DNA of 64,000 nt, taken from contig JAIWWG010000060.1 in the NCBI GenBank assembly GCA_025435555.1, forward strand, positions 170,479-234,478, given 5' to 3'. Both the position numbers and the translations under genes were made by a program. Numbering within the stretch: position 1 is the first letter of the stretch; each line of letters opens with the position of its first letter. The notes under the pieces are model-generated. The model was not told the DNA's origin, made no database searches, and was given only the letters and a program-made list of their open reading frames with translations. Source of the stretch: Chytriomyces cf. hyalinus JEL632 (taxonomy: Eukaryota > Chytridiomycota > Chytridiomycetes > Chytridiales > Chytriomycetaceae). Shown piece after piece: positions 1 to 11,697 of this stretch.

Positions 1-65
1 CGTTGGGGGTTGAGGAATGATTATAGTTTGTGACTGAAAGTGGACCGCGTATCCGGCGAATACAG

Positions 66-3000
66 GTCCAAAAACAGTCGAGAGTTTACACGCTGACTTG
101 ATGCAGGCAGCGCTGCTGGGACATCAACTGCTGGACGAAAAAAGAAACCTAGAGTCGCGTTTGCAGGCGGAAGCAATGGCAAATAAGCAGCTGAAAGAAC
201 AGGTTGATGGACTCAAGAGTTTGGTAAAGTCAGAACATGAACTACGCATGGAAGCGAGTCTGCGGCTTCTTCAGAAAGACGAAATGATTGCGTCTATGCG
301 TAGGAAGCTTGCTGCAACGGATGATGTGAAGCAGGAAGCAGGTTTTTTTTTCCCCAAATCTTTTTCTTATACCCCCGCTCAATATTGATTTCCCTGCTAT
401 ACCCTATTCTCGCGTTTCAGAATGTCTGAGAAACCGGGTCGAACATTTAGACGGTACCCGCGGGCATCTGGACAAGGTCCTCAATATCGCAAACAAGGAG
501 TTGAAGGCCGTTCTCGGGGAACGGCATTACCTCCAACTTACGGTCCAAGAACTGTATGATCAGCTTGGAAACTTTATGGAAATCAACGCGTCTTTAAAGA
601 GCAGCTGTACCAAACAAGTCGAGGAATACAAACTCATTATATCTGAGTTGCAGGTGGGTGATGGTGTGTTGGGTAAGCGTGTTGCCTAAACATTTGCGCA
701 CAGGAAGAGAAAGCGGTACTCTCCAAAAAGTTTGCGGAGCAAGTATCCAGAATCAACAGTGCCTCCTCCAAAGAATCACGTACACTTTTTTTTTCGCAAC
801 CCCCATTCACGGCCCCAAAAATAACCACTGCTTTCATCTTTGCTACCAGTCGACGCTCTCAACAAAACCATCAAAGAGATCTTTGAAGCAGACCAGGTAA
901 CAGCACTCAGCCATACCCAACAGCAAGCCACCGCAGATATGCTCGCCCTCCACGCCGCACTGGACAATGTCGAATCCGAGAAGCGGGAACTTCTCGACTT
1001 GATCTCACGCCAGCAAGACACAATCAAAAGCATGGAAGACGACGCCATGGCGATGGATGCAAAATTTGCGGACAAGGACCGGACTCCTACTCGTGATTTC
1101 ACTGCAATGAACGACTTCAAATCTCTGCGCTCGAGCCTGTCGAATGCCGACCTGGGAGCAGTAACGGCGGACAACCGGAAGATAAATCCCAGTTTGCTTT
1201 CGAACGAACTGAATTCATCGTCCGATATCCTCTCGTTTATCGAGCATGGACAGCGACACTCTGCGCAAATCGAGAGCGAGTTGGTGAAAGCTGAAAGTGA
1301 CATCGAGGAGCTTTCAAAGCGCATCAACTCGTTTTCGCATACAAACATGAGCTTATCTTCACACAGAGCCGGATACCCAATCGCAAGCAAAGAATGGAGC
1401 ACTACATCCTTCGCCCAACACGATGTCAGCAACTCAGCAGACTCTCGCTACGTATCAATCGAAACTGTAGAAGCACTAAACTCCACAGGTAGCCGAACCC
1501 ACACGTCAAACAAGCACGCGGCGAATTTTTCAGAAAAAAGAGGTGCCACCATCACCACCGCAGCAGCAGCAGCAGCAACAACAATTTCTGGCATGGACGC
1601 ATCTTTTTTGCTCAAAGTTGCCCAAGAAGAAAACAACAACCTCCAAAACGAGTTGAAGGAGAAGCGCGTCGTAATTGATCAAAACGCAATCGAGATTGAA
1701 AACCTGAAGCGACTTGTAGACCAAGCAGCCGAGGAATTCAAACAGATGAAGGATCTGTCGCTGTCGAATCTTGTCGACTCGCTCGAACAAGAAGTCAAAA
1801 AGAATCTGAGCGTGCAAAGCGAACTGACCGAGTCACTCGTCAAGACGAGAGAAGAGCTGCTCCAAGCGACAGCCAAGATCACAGCCAAAGAAGTTGAGCT
1901 GACGAAAGAGCGCGAGGAGCTAAACAGAATCAGCGCAAGGCTCGCCAACGCAAAGAGCCCAGCAAGCGATGAGCTGGGAAGAGCCATCAAAGAAAACTCG
2001 AAACTGATTCAAGGAAACTTGGATCTGGGATCACAACTGTCCAAACTAACAACGGAATTTGCCCAGAATCTGTGGGAACTGCGCGACATGACATCGTCCA
2101 GGGATCACTTGCAAGCTCAAGTCACAGACATGGAAATCAACATTCGGCGATTGAAAAAGGGAGAACTCTTGTCCGGAAAAACCTCTCTCACGCATCGCGA
2201 TTGGGCAACTCAGACGCTGGAAGACCCGTTCCCTTCAACCGGAGCCACAAACCAAGATGACAGAGTGCGAGCCATGGAACTCGAAATGAAGGCGCAAGGA
2301 AGACTAATTGAGCTGCTCAAAATGGATCTCGGAGATGCACGGCAGCAGCAGCACGAGTCCTCATTCGATTCACAAACGCTGCGGCTTCAACTCTCTGGCA
2401 TGAGAAAAGAGCGCGATGACTTCCGCAGCAGCGTAGACGGGTTCCTCAGCAACGAAACAGATCTTTTCATTGATAGCACCCCATCAATATACAAAGCAAC
2501 TCTATTTGAAGCTCGAAAAAAGAATAGCGAGCTTATCGAAAAGCTTCACGCGTCCGAAAAGAATGTGGAGGGACAGAAGGCCACCATTTTCACAATTGGA
2601 TCGCAGTTGGCGCAGCAGTCTTTAAAGCTGGGCGAGATTGAGTGGATGTTGAAGCAAAAGGAAGACGAGCGCCGCACTGCGAGCGTCAAAGTACAAGCGC
2701 TCGAATCCGAGAAAGAATCCATCCTTGCCCAACTCAACGATACCACGCGTCAACTGGAAGTCAGAAGCAAAAGATCAGACCACATGAGCGCAGAAGACGC
2801 TGCCGTAACCACAGAAAGAATTGATAGCTTGACTGCGCAAAAGTCGGAAACCATTCAAAAATTGGAAGCTGCGGAGAAAACAATGCACGGCGCGAGCCAA
2901 GAAATTGACAACCTCAACAAAATCTCTTCTCAAACTGGGTCCGATATATTAGAGTCTGTGCTGCAATTGTCAATCAAGTCGCGGGTGGATGAAACCAACG

Positions 3001-6000
3001 CCAAACAATTGAACGCGCTGTTGGACCAGCTTCATGACAAGAATATGGAATTGGACGCGTTTAAGGCGAATGCGGATTCATTTCTGGTATCTCTTGAATG
3101 CACTACCTTCTTTTTATTGTATCTCACTCTGCTGCTCACTTTTGCTTGCAGGAAAATCAAAAATGCACCCGCTGTGAAACCAACACCCAACAAATCACGC
3201 TTCTAATGAACAAGCTTGAAAAAGAAGTCAGCAAAACAAAAGCATCCATCGATTCGCGCGCCAAAACAGAGCAGCAAAATGCAGCCTTGACGTTCCAGCT
3301 CATTGACCTCCAAAAAAAGCTCGACGCAACAGTAAGCGAAGCCGAAGCTGCAAAACAACAAATCGAAACAAAGCTCAAGAGTTACGAGGAAATGAAGAAA
3401 CTCATCACGCTTAACCAAAGAAAGCCTGCAGCGGCAGTCGAGGAAGACCAAACGCCTCGGATTATACTCCCTGGTGAAGATTCGAATGAGGATCTACGAA
3501 TTGTTTTCCATTCGGGATCACCGACTCTGGCCGAGTCAAAGAAATCAAACGCCGAGGTGTTTAAATCTTCCGACTTGTTGGCAAGCCATCTTGCCCAAAC
3601 AAACAGCGTTCAAATGCAGCTGGACGCGGCCAACCGAGAAAACGAAGCTTTACAACAAAAGATCAACAGCTTGGAGCTTCATGTTGCAGAATCGGAAGAA
3701 CGAATTCGGTTCTTGAACGCCGACAGTTTCAAACACGACGCGTTCATGGCCACCCAACTCCAAGATCGCAACAATCTTGCCGCCAAAATTGGACAACTTC
3801 AAAGAGAAATTGCTGAACACATATCCGCAAAAGGAGAATTGGAAGCCGAACTGTTGAGCAAATCGCAAGAAAAGAAATCCATCTTCAAACGAGGATCCTT
3901 GAGCCCCACACGAGGATTCTCAAGGTCTCGAAATAGTTCAAGTACATCCAAAGACGGCAGCGGCATCGCTCTAAGCCCGACAGGAGAAAAAAGTTTGGAA
4001 GCGCGGATCGTGGGTGAACGAGACAAGCTGGCCAAAGAACTTTCCTACAAATCCGCGGAAGTGTCAAAACTGACAAAAGATGTGTCAGATCTATCGATTG
4101 AGCTTTCAAAAACAAGACTCGAAGCCAGAGCTGTCACGGAAAAAAACACAGCCGTTGCTCGAGAACATGCGGACGAGTTGAAATGCATAATGATGGCCCA
4201 TTCTGAAGTGGAAGAATGCTTGCAGAACCAGATCCAAGAGTTGACGGACCAGCTCATGGAGCCCAAAAGCCTTGCGACTGGCGCTGCTGGAGACATGAAA
4301 CTGGCAGACGCGTTTTTGAGCAATGCCCTCAAAATGGAGCAAGCCAAAGCCAAGCAACTGGAAATCAGCCTCAAAGAAGCTAGCATTCAATTGACCGACG
4401 CTCAATTAAAGCTGGAGACGCTGGAGAGTGAGCTGAATATCCTCCAAAACAAACATCAAATGGAGCAACACATCAACGCCCAAATTATTGATTTTGCCCA
4501 ACAAATGCTGGACTCGTCGGAGTCAATTCAAAGTAAAATGCGTGGTGTCCAGGAGAAATCGGCTTCTTCAGGCACAGTGGCCGAAATGAATGCCCTTCGC
4601 GAACAGATTCTCCACTTGCAAAAGCAACTTCAACAACAAATACCTCAGGAAAGCCCGTCCTCAGCCAAACAGCGGGTACATAAAAAAAGCCATTTATTTG
4701 TCTTGAAATTGTTCCTAACTTCCCACTGCTCAAAAAAAAAAAAAAAAACAAAACAAAACAAAACAAAACAGTCGTCAAAGTCTCGAAAAATGGTTCTCCG
4801 GAAAACTGCAGCATCTTCCGTAAGTTCCGTTGAATATTCCGACACAGAAGAACCAAGTGACTTGGAGGTTATCAAGCTGAGGCAGAAAGTGGTAAATCAA
4901 CAGAAAAGATGCACCCATGCTGCTGAAACGCTGACTCGCCCCTTGTAATAACACGCAGGAAATCATCGAAACTCTTCTAAACACATCCGCAACAACCGCC
5001 GACCAAAACGAACATGACAAACAAAGTCTGATCAAAGACAACGAAATCATCAAAGCCGAGCTCGAAAACGCGTTACAAAAATCCACTCAACTTGAAACCA
5101 AACTGAAATCGGTTTCTTTGCTGCTTCAAGACAAAAGCATCGAATGTGGGCAACTGATGGAAGAAAAAATGCAGCTTTCGAACCGCATGGACACAATTGT
5201 ATGGAAGCTGCAGTGCGCACAGGAAAAATGTGCTGAAGCCGAATCCAAATTCGCAATTCTGGAGGCAAAAGAAAAGCGGGCGGGGCCGAACAAAATCTCA
5301 CTGTCCGGAGCCAGCGTTTCCAGCTTGAGCAAGGACGCGTGCCAGGGCTGTGAACAGCTTGGGAATACAATGAAGCAGTTGAACGTGGAAGTTGCGGACT
5401 GGCAATCTCGCGGCGAGAAGGCGAGCATTGATATCACCAACATGGAGTGGCAAAAATGTGCATTGGAGGCGAAACTGACAACAGCTGAAACTGAGCTGAA
5501 GTTTGTTCGAAAGTCAAAGGAAGATTTGGATTCTGCATTAACAGAGTTGAAGGGCAAAATGGCCGACATCAAGTCTAAACACGCGCAAGAGTTGGAAACC
5601 CTAAAACTCACTGCCGAAGGAAAGTCAGCCGCACTAGGAACTGAAATCAAACAAGCGGAAGAAACTGTTCAAGCAGCTGTACAGCAGTATAATCATCTTC
5701 AGACTGAAAACGAGAAGGAAATAATTGAACTCCAGCAAGAGTTGTCACGCTGGGAGGCAAATGCCGCGGATAAAGACGCTGAATTCCAAAGTTTAGAACA
5801 AAAATGCGCCGAGCTCGAAGCCGCGCTGCTGTCTTCGCAATCGCAATCGCAAACCCAAACACGTCACATGGAATCAAGCTTGGAAGAATACAACTCGCAT
5901 TCAGAAGAAGAACTGAAATCTGTCCTTCAAAGTTACCATGGCAAACTGGAAGAGCTGGAAAACTCCAAGGCTGAGCTGGCGCAGCAATTCCAAAACCTGG

Positions 6001-8278
6001 AAGCTGAGAAATGCACTGCCCAGTCAGAACTTTCAGCTGCGCAATCCGAGATGCAAGCCTTGAAGGAAAAAATGATTGAAAACGTGAGGTCATCCGTCAT
6101 TCGTTGCGCCAACTTGAAAAGAAACGTCACCGATTTGGAAGCACTTGTTCAGGAACTCGAAGAAAAGAACGAGCAACTTGAAGCTGGAATGATCACGCTG
6201 CGCGACCGAGGCGACCCTGGCAGCCGATCGCTGGAGGATAACTACATGGACGCTCCTTTGGCAGATCAGGAACAAGAGCGGCGACAGTCAGGTTCCCAAA
6301 ACCCAGCGACCGGGGGATCGAATGAAATGGACTGGGAAGCTCTCGTAATGGAACTAAAATTAACCAATGAACAACTACAACTGGAGCTGAACGCTGCGTC
6401 CGTGCAAATGTCTGATGAAGGAAAGGTTGACGAGTTGCGGCATCGGAATATTGATTTACAAGAACGGAACGATGGACTCCGGTCCGAGCTCGACCAATTA
6501 ACTGCCCAGGCTTCCCAATTGAAGCAAGATGCGTTATCAAACGCTAACGCCCTTCAATCAGCCGTTGATGAAGCAAACACGAAATGTCAAGAGCAAGCCA
6601 TGCTGTACAACACGGCTCAATCCAACCTGGAAGCGAAAGACCTCCAGATCGAAAGTCTTATGGCTCGTTTAGAAGAAGATGTTGACTCTTGGAAAACCGT
6701 ACTCAATCTACTGGAAACTCGTATTGCTGAACTTGAACTCGAATTGGCAAATGAAAAGATGGCGCTGTCTGATTTTACCAAAGCGGAACAAGTGCGAATC
6801 TCAGATTTGGAATCGGCGAATTCTCGAATTGTCCAAGAGAAAGAATTGCGAATATTAGAGTTGGAGTGCTTGTCATCACGAATCATGCAGGAAAAGGAGG
6901 CGCAAATTTCAGATTTGGATATCTTGTCCCAGACAGTCAAGGAGAAAGAGTCGCGCATTTCCGAGCTGGAATCCTTGTCATCTCAAATGATGCATGAAAA
7001 AGATTCAAAAATCTCGCATTTGGAGTCCCTGTCATCTGAAATGGCTAAAACAAAGGATGCGCAGATTTCAGAGTTGGAAACTGCGTTGAAAACGACACGT
7101 GCCGAACGAGAACTTCAGAAAGCCGAAACAATGAATCAATCTCAGCTCCTCACCAAATCAAAATCCCGCGTTGAAGAACTCGTTAAACTATCAATTGTGC
7201 GCTCCACCAATTTACAAGCAAAAGAAGCTCGGATCTCAGAAATGGAGGTGGAACTGGCGCGGCTGCAGTCCGAGCTGGACAAGAGCATCCAGTCATGCGA
7301 TTCTCTGGCTGAAATTCAACATCAGACCCAGTTCTCTGCCGAAGTTAAATTGAAGCAGGAGCTGAAAGCGGCAAAGTCGCGAATTGATGAACTCATCAAG
7401 CTGTCGGTTGTTCGGACAACGAATCTCAAAGGAAAAGAAGACCGGATTCACGAGTTGGAGGAAGAAATTGCCGGGCTTCAATCTGAGTTGCATCAAGTAA
7501 AGTCGGGGATGGAGCTGCAGCTTCTCAACGCCGAAGTCAAGTTCGAGCAGAGTTCGGCTGCGGCAAAAGCGAGAATTGAAGAATCCGCCAAAGCGTTTCG
7601 CGCTCAATCACATATCGTAGCAGAAAAAGAACAGCAAGTGGCAGATCTCGAGATTCAAATGTCGAATTTATCTTCCCAAGTCCGAGAACTGAAATTAGGG
7701 GCTGAGCAGAATGCAGATACATCACTCCGGCGCCGACTCCACATTGATACAGGCCTTGATGATGATGCTCGGATGTCAACGATGGCGGCTCCTTCATCGA
7801 GTGTGGTGACAGAATCCCCTGTCACTGCTGTCAATGAACACCCAGTTGAAAAGGTACGGCTGCTTACTTGAAAAAGACAAACTTCAAACACTGACGCTGC
7901 AATAAACAGGTTTCGGAGCTTGAAGTAACGCCTTTAAAAGTACCAAAAGGCATGAAGCTTGTGGAGAATGGTGAGTTGTATGTCCTGAGAGTGTCGTTCA
8001 AATTTGTTCTAACCTGTGCATGGGGCAGCAATTCACGATTATCTGTTCCGTATCTATTGGCAATACCTTGCACTTGTATTCATCATGTGAGTAGTAGTAG
8101 TTGGGCGCGTGTTCTCCATCTAACAGGCGTCTTGTGGTCCAGATTACTACCGATCTCGCTGTTCAATGTCATTGGCATGGATATACCGAGGGCGTGGCGG
8201 CTCATGTCGCAGTTAATTGGTGGTGTGTCGGCGCTGGGGCTTCTTACGCGACCGAGGGAGTTGCTGCGAGGCCGATAA
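66..8278 (+). CDS. Giant coiled-coil protein with CC1-box-like motif and C-terminal membrane anchor (5' partial)
   Basis: Ten exons in agreeing phase: 66-341, 421-653, 704-779, 850-3086, 3152-4675, 4772-4891, 4959-7853, 7910-7970, 8029-8086 and 8143-8278, giving at least 2,537 residues. The first exon seems to follow an acceptor at 65, so the true start lies left of the window. Almost the whole protein is Glu/Lys/Gln/Leu heptad coiled coil with a few Ser-rich breaks. Bases 101-133 encode MQAALLGHQLL, which fits the AAxxGxxLL CC1 box used by dynein adaptors such as BICD and Spindly to bind dynein light intermediate chain. The last two exons encode a hydrophobic segment (YLALVFIILLPISLF), then a short basic tail ending LLRGR, which suggests a tail-anchored membrane protein. 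It could be a golgin/giantin-like tether or a membrane-bound motor adaptor. Function is inferred; no enzymatic domain is visible. Confidence 0.8.
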
Positions 8279-8349
8279 GGACTTGCTTCACATGCACATT
8301 TTCCATAAAGTAAAAATTGGCTTTTGACAACAAGTGCACAAGCGATAAA

Positions 8350-10085
8350 ATGACCCAGGAACGCCGCAAGATTGCCTTCTGCGCGTCGCTGGTGTGCATG
8401 GTGAGTCGTAGGCGAGAGAAACGGCTTGCGCACGAGTTTGACTGGCTCTGAAGCAGCGTTAAACAACCTGTGACCCAATATATATCTGACTCATTCAAAC
8501 CGACTCCCAAAACAGACGTGTGCGGGGACACTGTATCTCTTCGGAGCATATGCCCAAGCCCTGCAGCAGAAGCGTTCCTTGTCTCAAACGGCGTTGAACT
8601 TGATCGCGTCCAGTGGCGGCTTTGGCCAGTATTTGAGTGGTCCGGTGTGGGGGAAGCTCAGCGACACGTACGACCGACAGAAACTGTGCGCTGCTGCGGT
8701 AAGTGTCATGTGCTTTTGTTTGCTCCCTGTGTTTCGATGTGGCCTTCTTATTCTGTTCTAAAATGGGTGTCAGGGGGTCTTTCTGCTAGCCGGGTATCTC
8801 GGACTTGCGATGGGATACGCGTCTGACCTGGTTCCAGTGCCTGCACTTGCTCTGGCGTATGCTCTTATCGGCCTGGGCTCTTCCGGGCTTTTCAATGCCT
8901 CGTTGTCAACAAGTGTCAAAAACTATGACGGTAAACGCCCACTCTCCCATCGATTGCGCGCCATAAAACTCAAAGAATCTATCTGTCCATCTTCCAGAAA
9001 GAGAACACGGGTTTGCTGTCGGTGTCCCCGTCGCTTTTTTCGGACTCTCTGCGTTCATCTTTTCGCAACTTCAGCGTCTGTTTATTGTTGGATCCCAAGC
9101 GTCGGATAATGCGCCCGCTGGAAGTGTGGACATTTTCAGTTTTCTATGCTTTGTTGGTGCCGTGACGGGCGGTGGTGCAATGGCCGGTGCCACCTTTTTA
9201 TACGACTGCTCAGCGAGTCTCAGGCGACGTGGCTTGAGCCAGGACGGGATCGAGGCCGGGATCATCACAAGCCCAACAACGGATGCTTCCACCAGAATCG
9301 AATCAGTGTCTCTGGTTTCGACCCCAGTTCTGCCAACAGCAAGCGGCGAGCAGTCTCCGCTTATCGACAACCAGTCCAATCAAGCAGATCCATTGCTGGA
9401 ACAACCCTCCATCTTTGCGCAGCAGGATGCGTATCTTTTATTCGCCGCATTCATTCTCCTCACCGGAACTGGGCTCATGTACATCAACAATGTCGGCGCA
9501 ATCGTCATAGCACTGATTCCGAAATCAACACCAACTGCAACAATCCAAGCAACCCAGCGTTTACACGTCGGATTAATCTCAATCTGCAACTGCCTCGGCC
9601 GCGTCGTGACTGGGCTCGGATCTGACCGACTCATGCACCAGTTCAAGTTGACTCGACTCGTGGGGTTGGTTGCAGGAGGCGGTATGATCACTGCTGCCCT
9701 GCTATGGGGAATGCTTGGTCTCTATGACGGACACGCCGTGTCTCAACTTATTCCCGTGACATTACTGCTTGGATTTGGATACGGCTCCATCTTCTCCGCG
9801 GCCCCTGCCATTGTCGGTCGGTGGTTTGGCGTCCAGCGGTTTGGCGCGAATTGGGGTTGGTTCCAGTGGGCACCTGCGATCGGTGGGCAAGTGTGTAACC
9901 TTGTGTTTGGTTTGTATGTGGATGCGGCGAGGAGGGCTGGTGGGGAGTTGGAGTGTCATGGCACAGTGTGTTTTACGGGTGCGTTTTGGTTGGCGTTTTG
10001 TGGGTGTTGTGCGAGTGTTGGGGTTTTGCTTGCGTTGAATCAAATGCGGGGTGGGTGGATTGTGACAAGGAGTGCGGATGTGTAA
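8350..10085 (+). CDS. MFS transporter, MCH1/nodulin-like family
   Basis: Four exons (8350-8400, 8516-8698, 8774-8930, 8998-10085) give 492 residues. The protein has two blocks of hydrophobic helices split by a polar loop, the usual major facilitator layout. Family marks include YLSGPVWGKLSDTYDRQ after helix 2, GLMYINNVGAI at the start of the second half, GRVVTGLGSDR and a late FGANWGWFQW segment. These match fungal Mch1-type (monocarboxylate-transporter-like) and plant nodulin-like carriers. The substrate cannot be read from the sequence. The start ATG lies 71 bp after the stop of the upstream coiled-coil gene on the same strand. A second member of the family is at 54097-56032. Confidence 0.85.
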
Positions 10086-10256
10086 GGAAGGTGGGTTTTT
10101 GTATGAGTAGACTTTCTTTTTTGGAATAATGTCACAAAAAGGTTGATAATTATGCAGTTGCTAAGATGAGGTTTCGTTTGTTACTTTACTGGCGTCAGCA
10201 TTTATTATCTGTATGTGTTGCGTTTGATGGAACAAAACAAAAAGAGACCTGGCCGC

Positions 10257-11634
10257 TTAAACGCTCTCCGCATTGGATGCGTGCGAAGGAGCCGGAGGTG
10301 CCGGCCACCACGCCGGGGCAAACGCCCTGATCCTCAAGTCAGTTCCCACAAGCGCAAGCGGCTTCTCCAACACATGCTGCTGCTCTGGCGTCGTCCCCAC
10401 AGAAGCTCCAGGATGATGATGTACGTGCTCCAAGCGTAATAGCGCCACTCCAATATTGTGGACACCGCGACAGAATTTGCCAACTTCGCGTTTCGATAAA
10501 ATTAAGGGGGATTCGGACTCGACGGCGCGGATCTCGGTTGTGGATGGTGGGAGAGGAGATTCCCATGTTGTGTCGAGTGAGAGATGGGTTGGTGGTCTGA
10601 TACAATGCGAGAATCGTGAATAAAATGAAACTTATGGGTTGAAACTGGGCGACCATACGCAAGAATACTCAACTCTTGTCCTTCGCGATAAAATTGAACT
10701 GGAACAATTCTTTTTCGAGTCACCCCCGTATGGAACGTTCGGATAGTTAGTTCTTGGCCAAGGTAACAGCCCTTTCGAAAATCGACTGAGATGCGAAAAA
10801 TCAGCATTATTTCGTCACGAAAGTTTGGATTTTGGTCACCTCCATCCATCAAATCAAAGTTGGACTCCAACGGCAAGGATTGGTTCATGAAGATATCGTC
10901 CATTCCTTCCGGAATACCGTTGAGGAGTCGGTGAATAAGAAATTGAGATTCTGGCACTCGCACGGCCGAAGCAGGAAGTGGGCTGACTGATACATGACAG
11001 TGCAAGAAAAACAACATGAATTCGAATTCGCAATCGGCAAGGGAAGGCATGAAAACAAACCTGTCGAAGAGTTTGGCAAAACGAATCGCACGCCCATATC
11101 CGGATGCCTAGGATCCTTGCCCCCAATATCCGCAAATCGATGCTTCGCGAGAACAGCACCTTGCGGTAGATGCGTAGGGAGGGACCGTGCCCAGAGAGAG
11201 GCAGAATTGGATCCCCAGACCTGATGGACTGAGTAGGAATCGGATGCATTGTCGATGGACACTTTTGCTCGGAGCTTAAACTTGCGGAGATGAGCCATGA
11301 GAGGATCGACAGCGCGTGCATCGACATCAACAAGAAACTCTGGTCGGGGAAAGTCGGGGCCCTTGTTGACGGGGTGGATGAATGCATCAAAGAGGATGCG
11401 GCCCTGTGTTAAAGTTGTGAGCAATCATTGACTCATCGATTCGGCTAAGTTGCGATGAATCATCGAGTTGTTGAACAACGACAATACCGGTGCAGTCAGA
11501 AAGCCGGCGTAAACACCTTCGCCGCCCCGCTCCACGCGCGACATCTGGTTGGTCACAAGGCCTTGAAGGAAGCGCACGGCATCGGCGCCTGCGACCGCGA
11601 CAAGACCCCTGCTTGCGAGGTGTGCGTGCTGCAT
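10257..11634 (-). CDS. IBA57: Iron-sulfur cluster assembly factor Iba57, mitochondrial
   Basis: Five exons on the minus strand (11634-11488, 11403-11061, 10986-10840, 10785-10659, 10596-10257) give 367 residues. Iba57 is a folate-binding, aminomethyltransferase-like mitochondrial protein that works with Isa1/Isa2 to make [4Fe-4S] clusters. The N-terminal part reads [11 protein letters not shown], as in the GcvT-like fold. The family signature [10 protein letters not shown] follows [10 protein letters not shown], and the C-terminus carries [18 protein letters not shown]. The last intron uses donor GTATGG; this joins the only frame that restores that conserved end. The predicted start gives only a short N-terminus before the conserved fold, so the targeting peptide may be minimal or an upstream exon may be missing. 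It is head-to-head with MAD1. Confidence 0.9.
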
Positions 11635-11697
11635 ATTTGTAAATGATAAATAAAAACCAAATGCTCCTTTACTTTAAACAATATTTACAGTGACTCT
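11635..11697. promoter_or_regulatory. 63-bp bidirectional intergenic region, IBA57/MAD1
   Basis: Only 63 bp separate the two start codons. The stretch is AT-rich and no clear TATA box serves either gene. Both transcripts must start within or very near this gap, unless one has an upstream exon inside the other gene. Confidence 0.6.

Noticed and set aside
897-931. Possible 35-bp intron GTAACA...CAACAG in the giant coiled-coil gene
   Set aside because: Too short for the intron sizes in this window, and the frame stays open with coiled-coil residues when read through.
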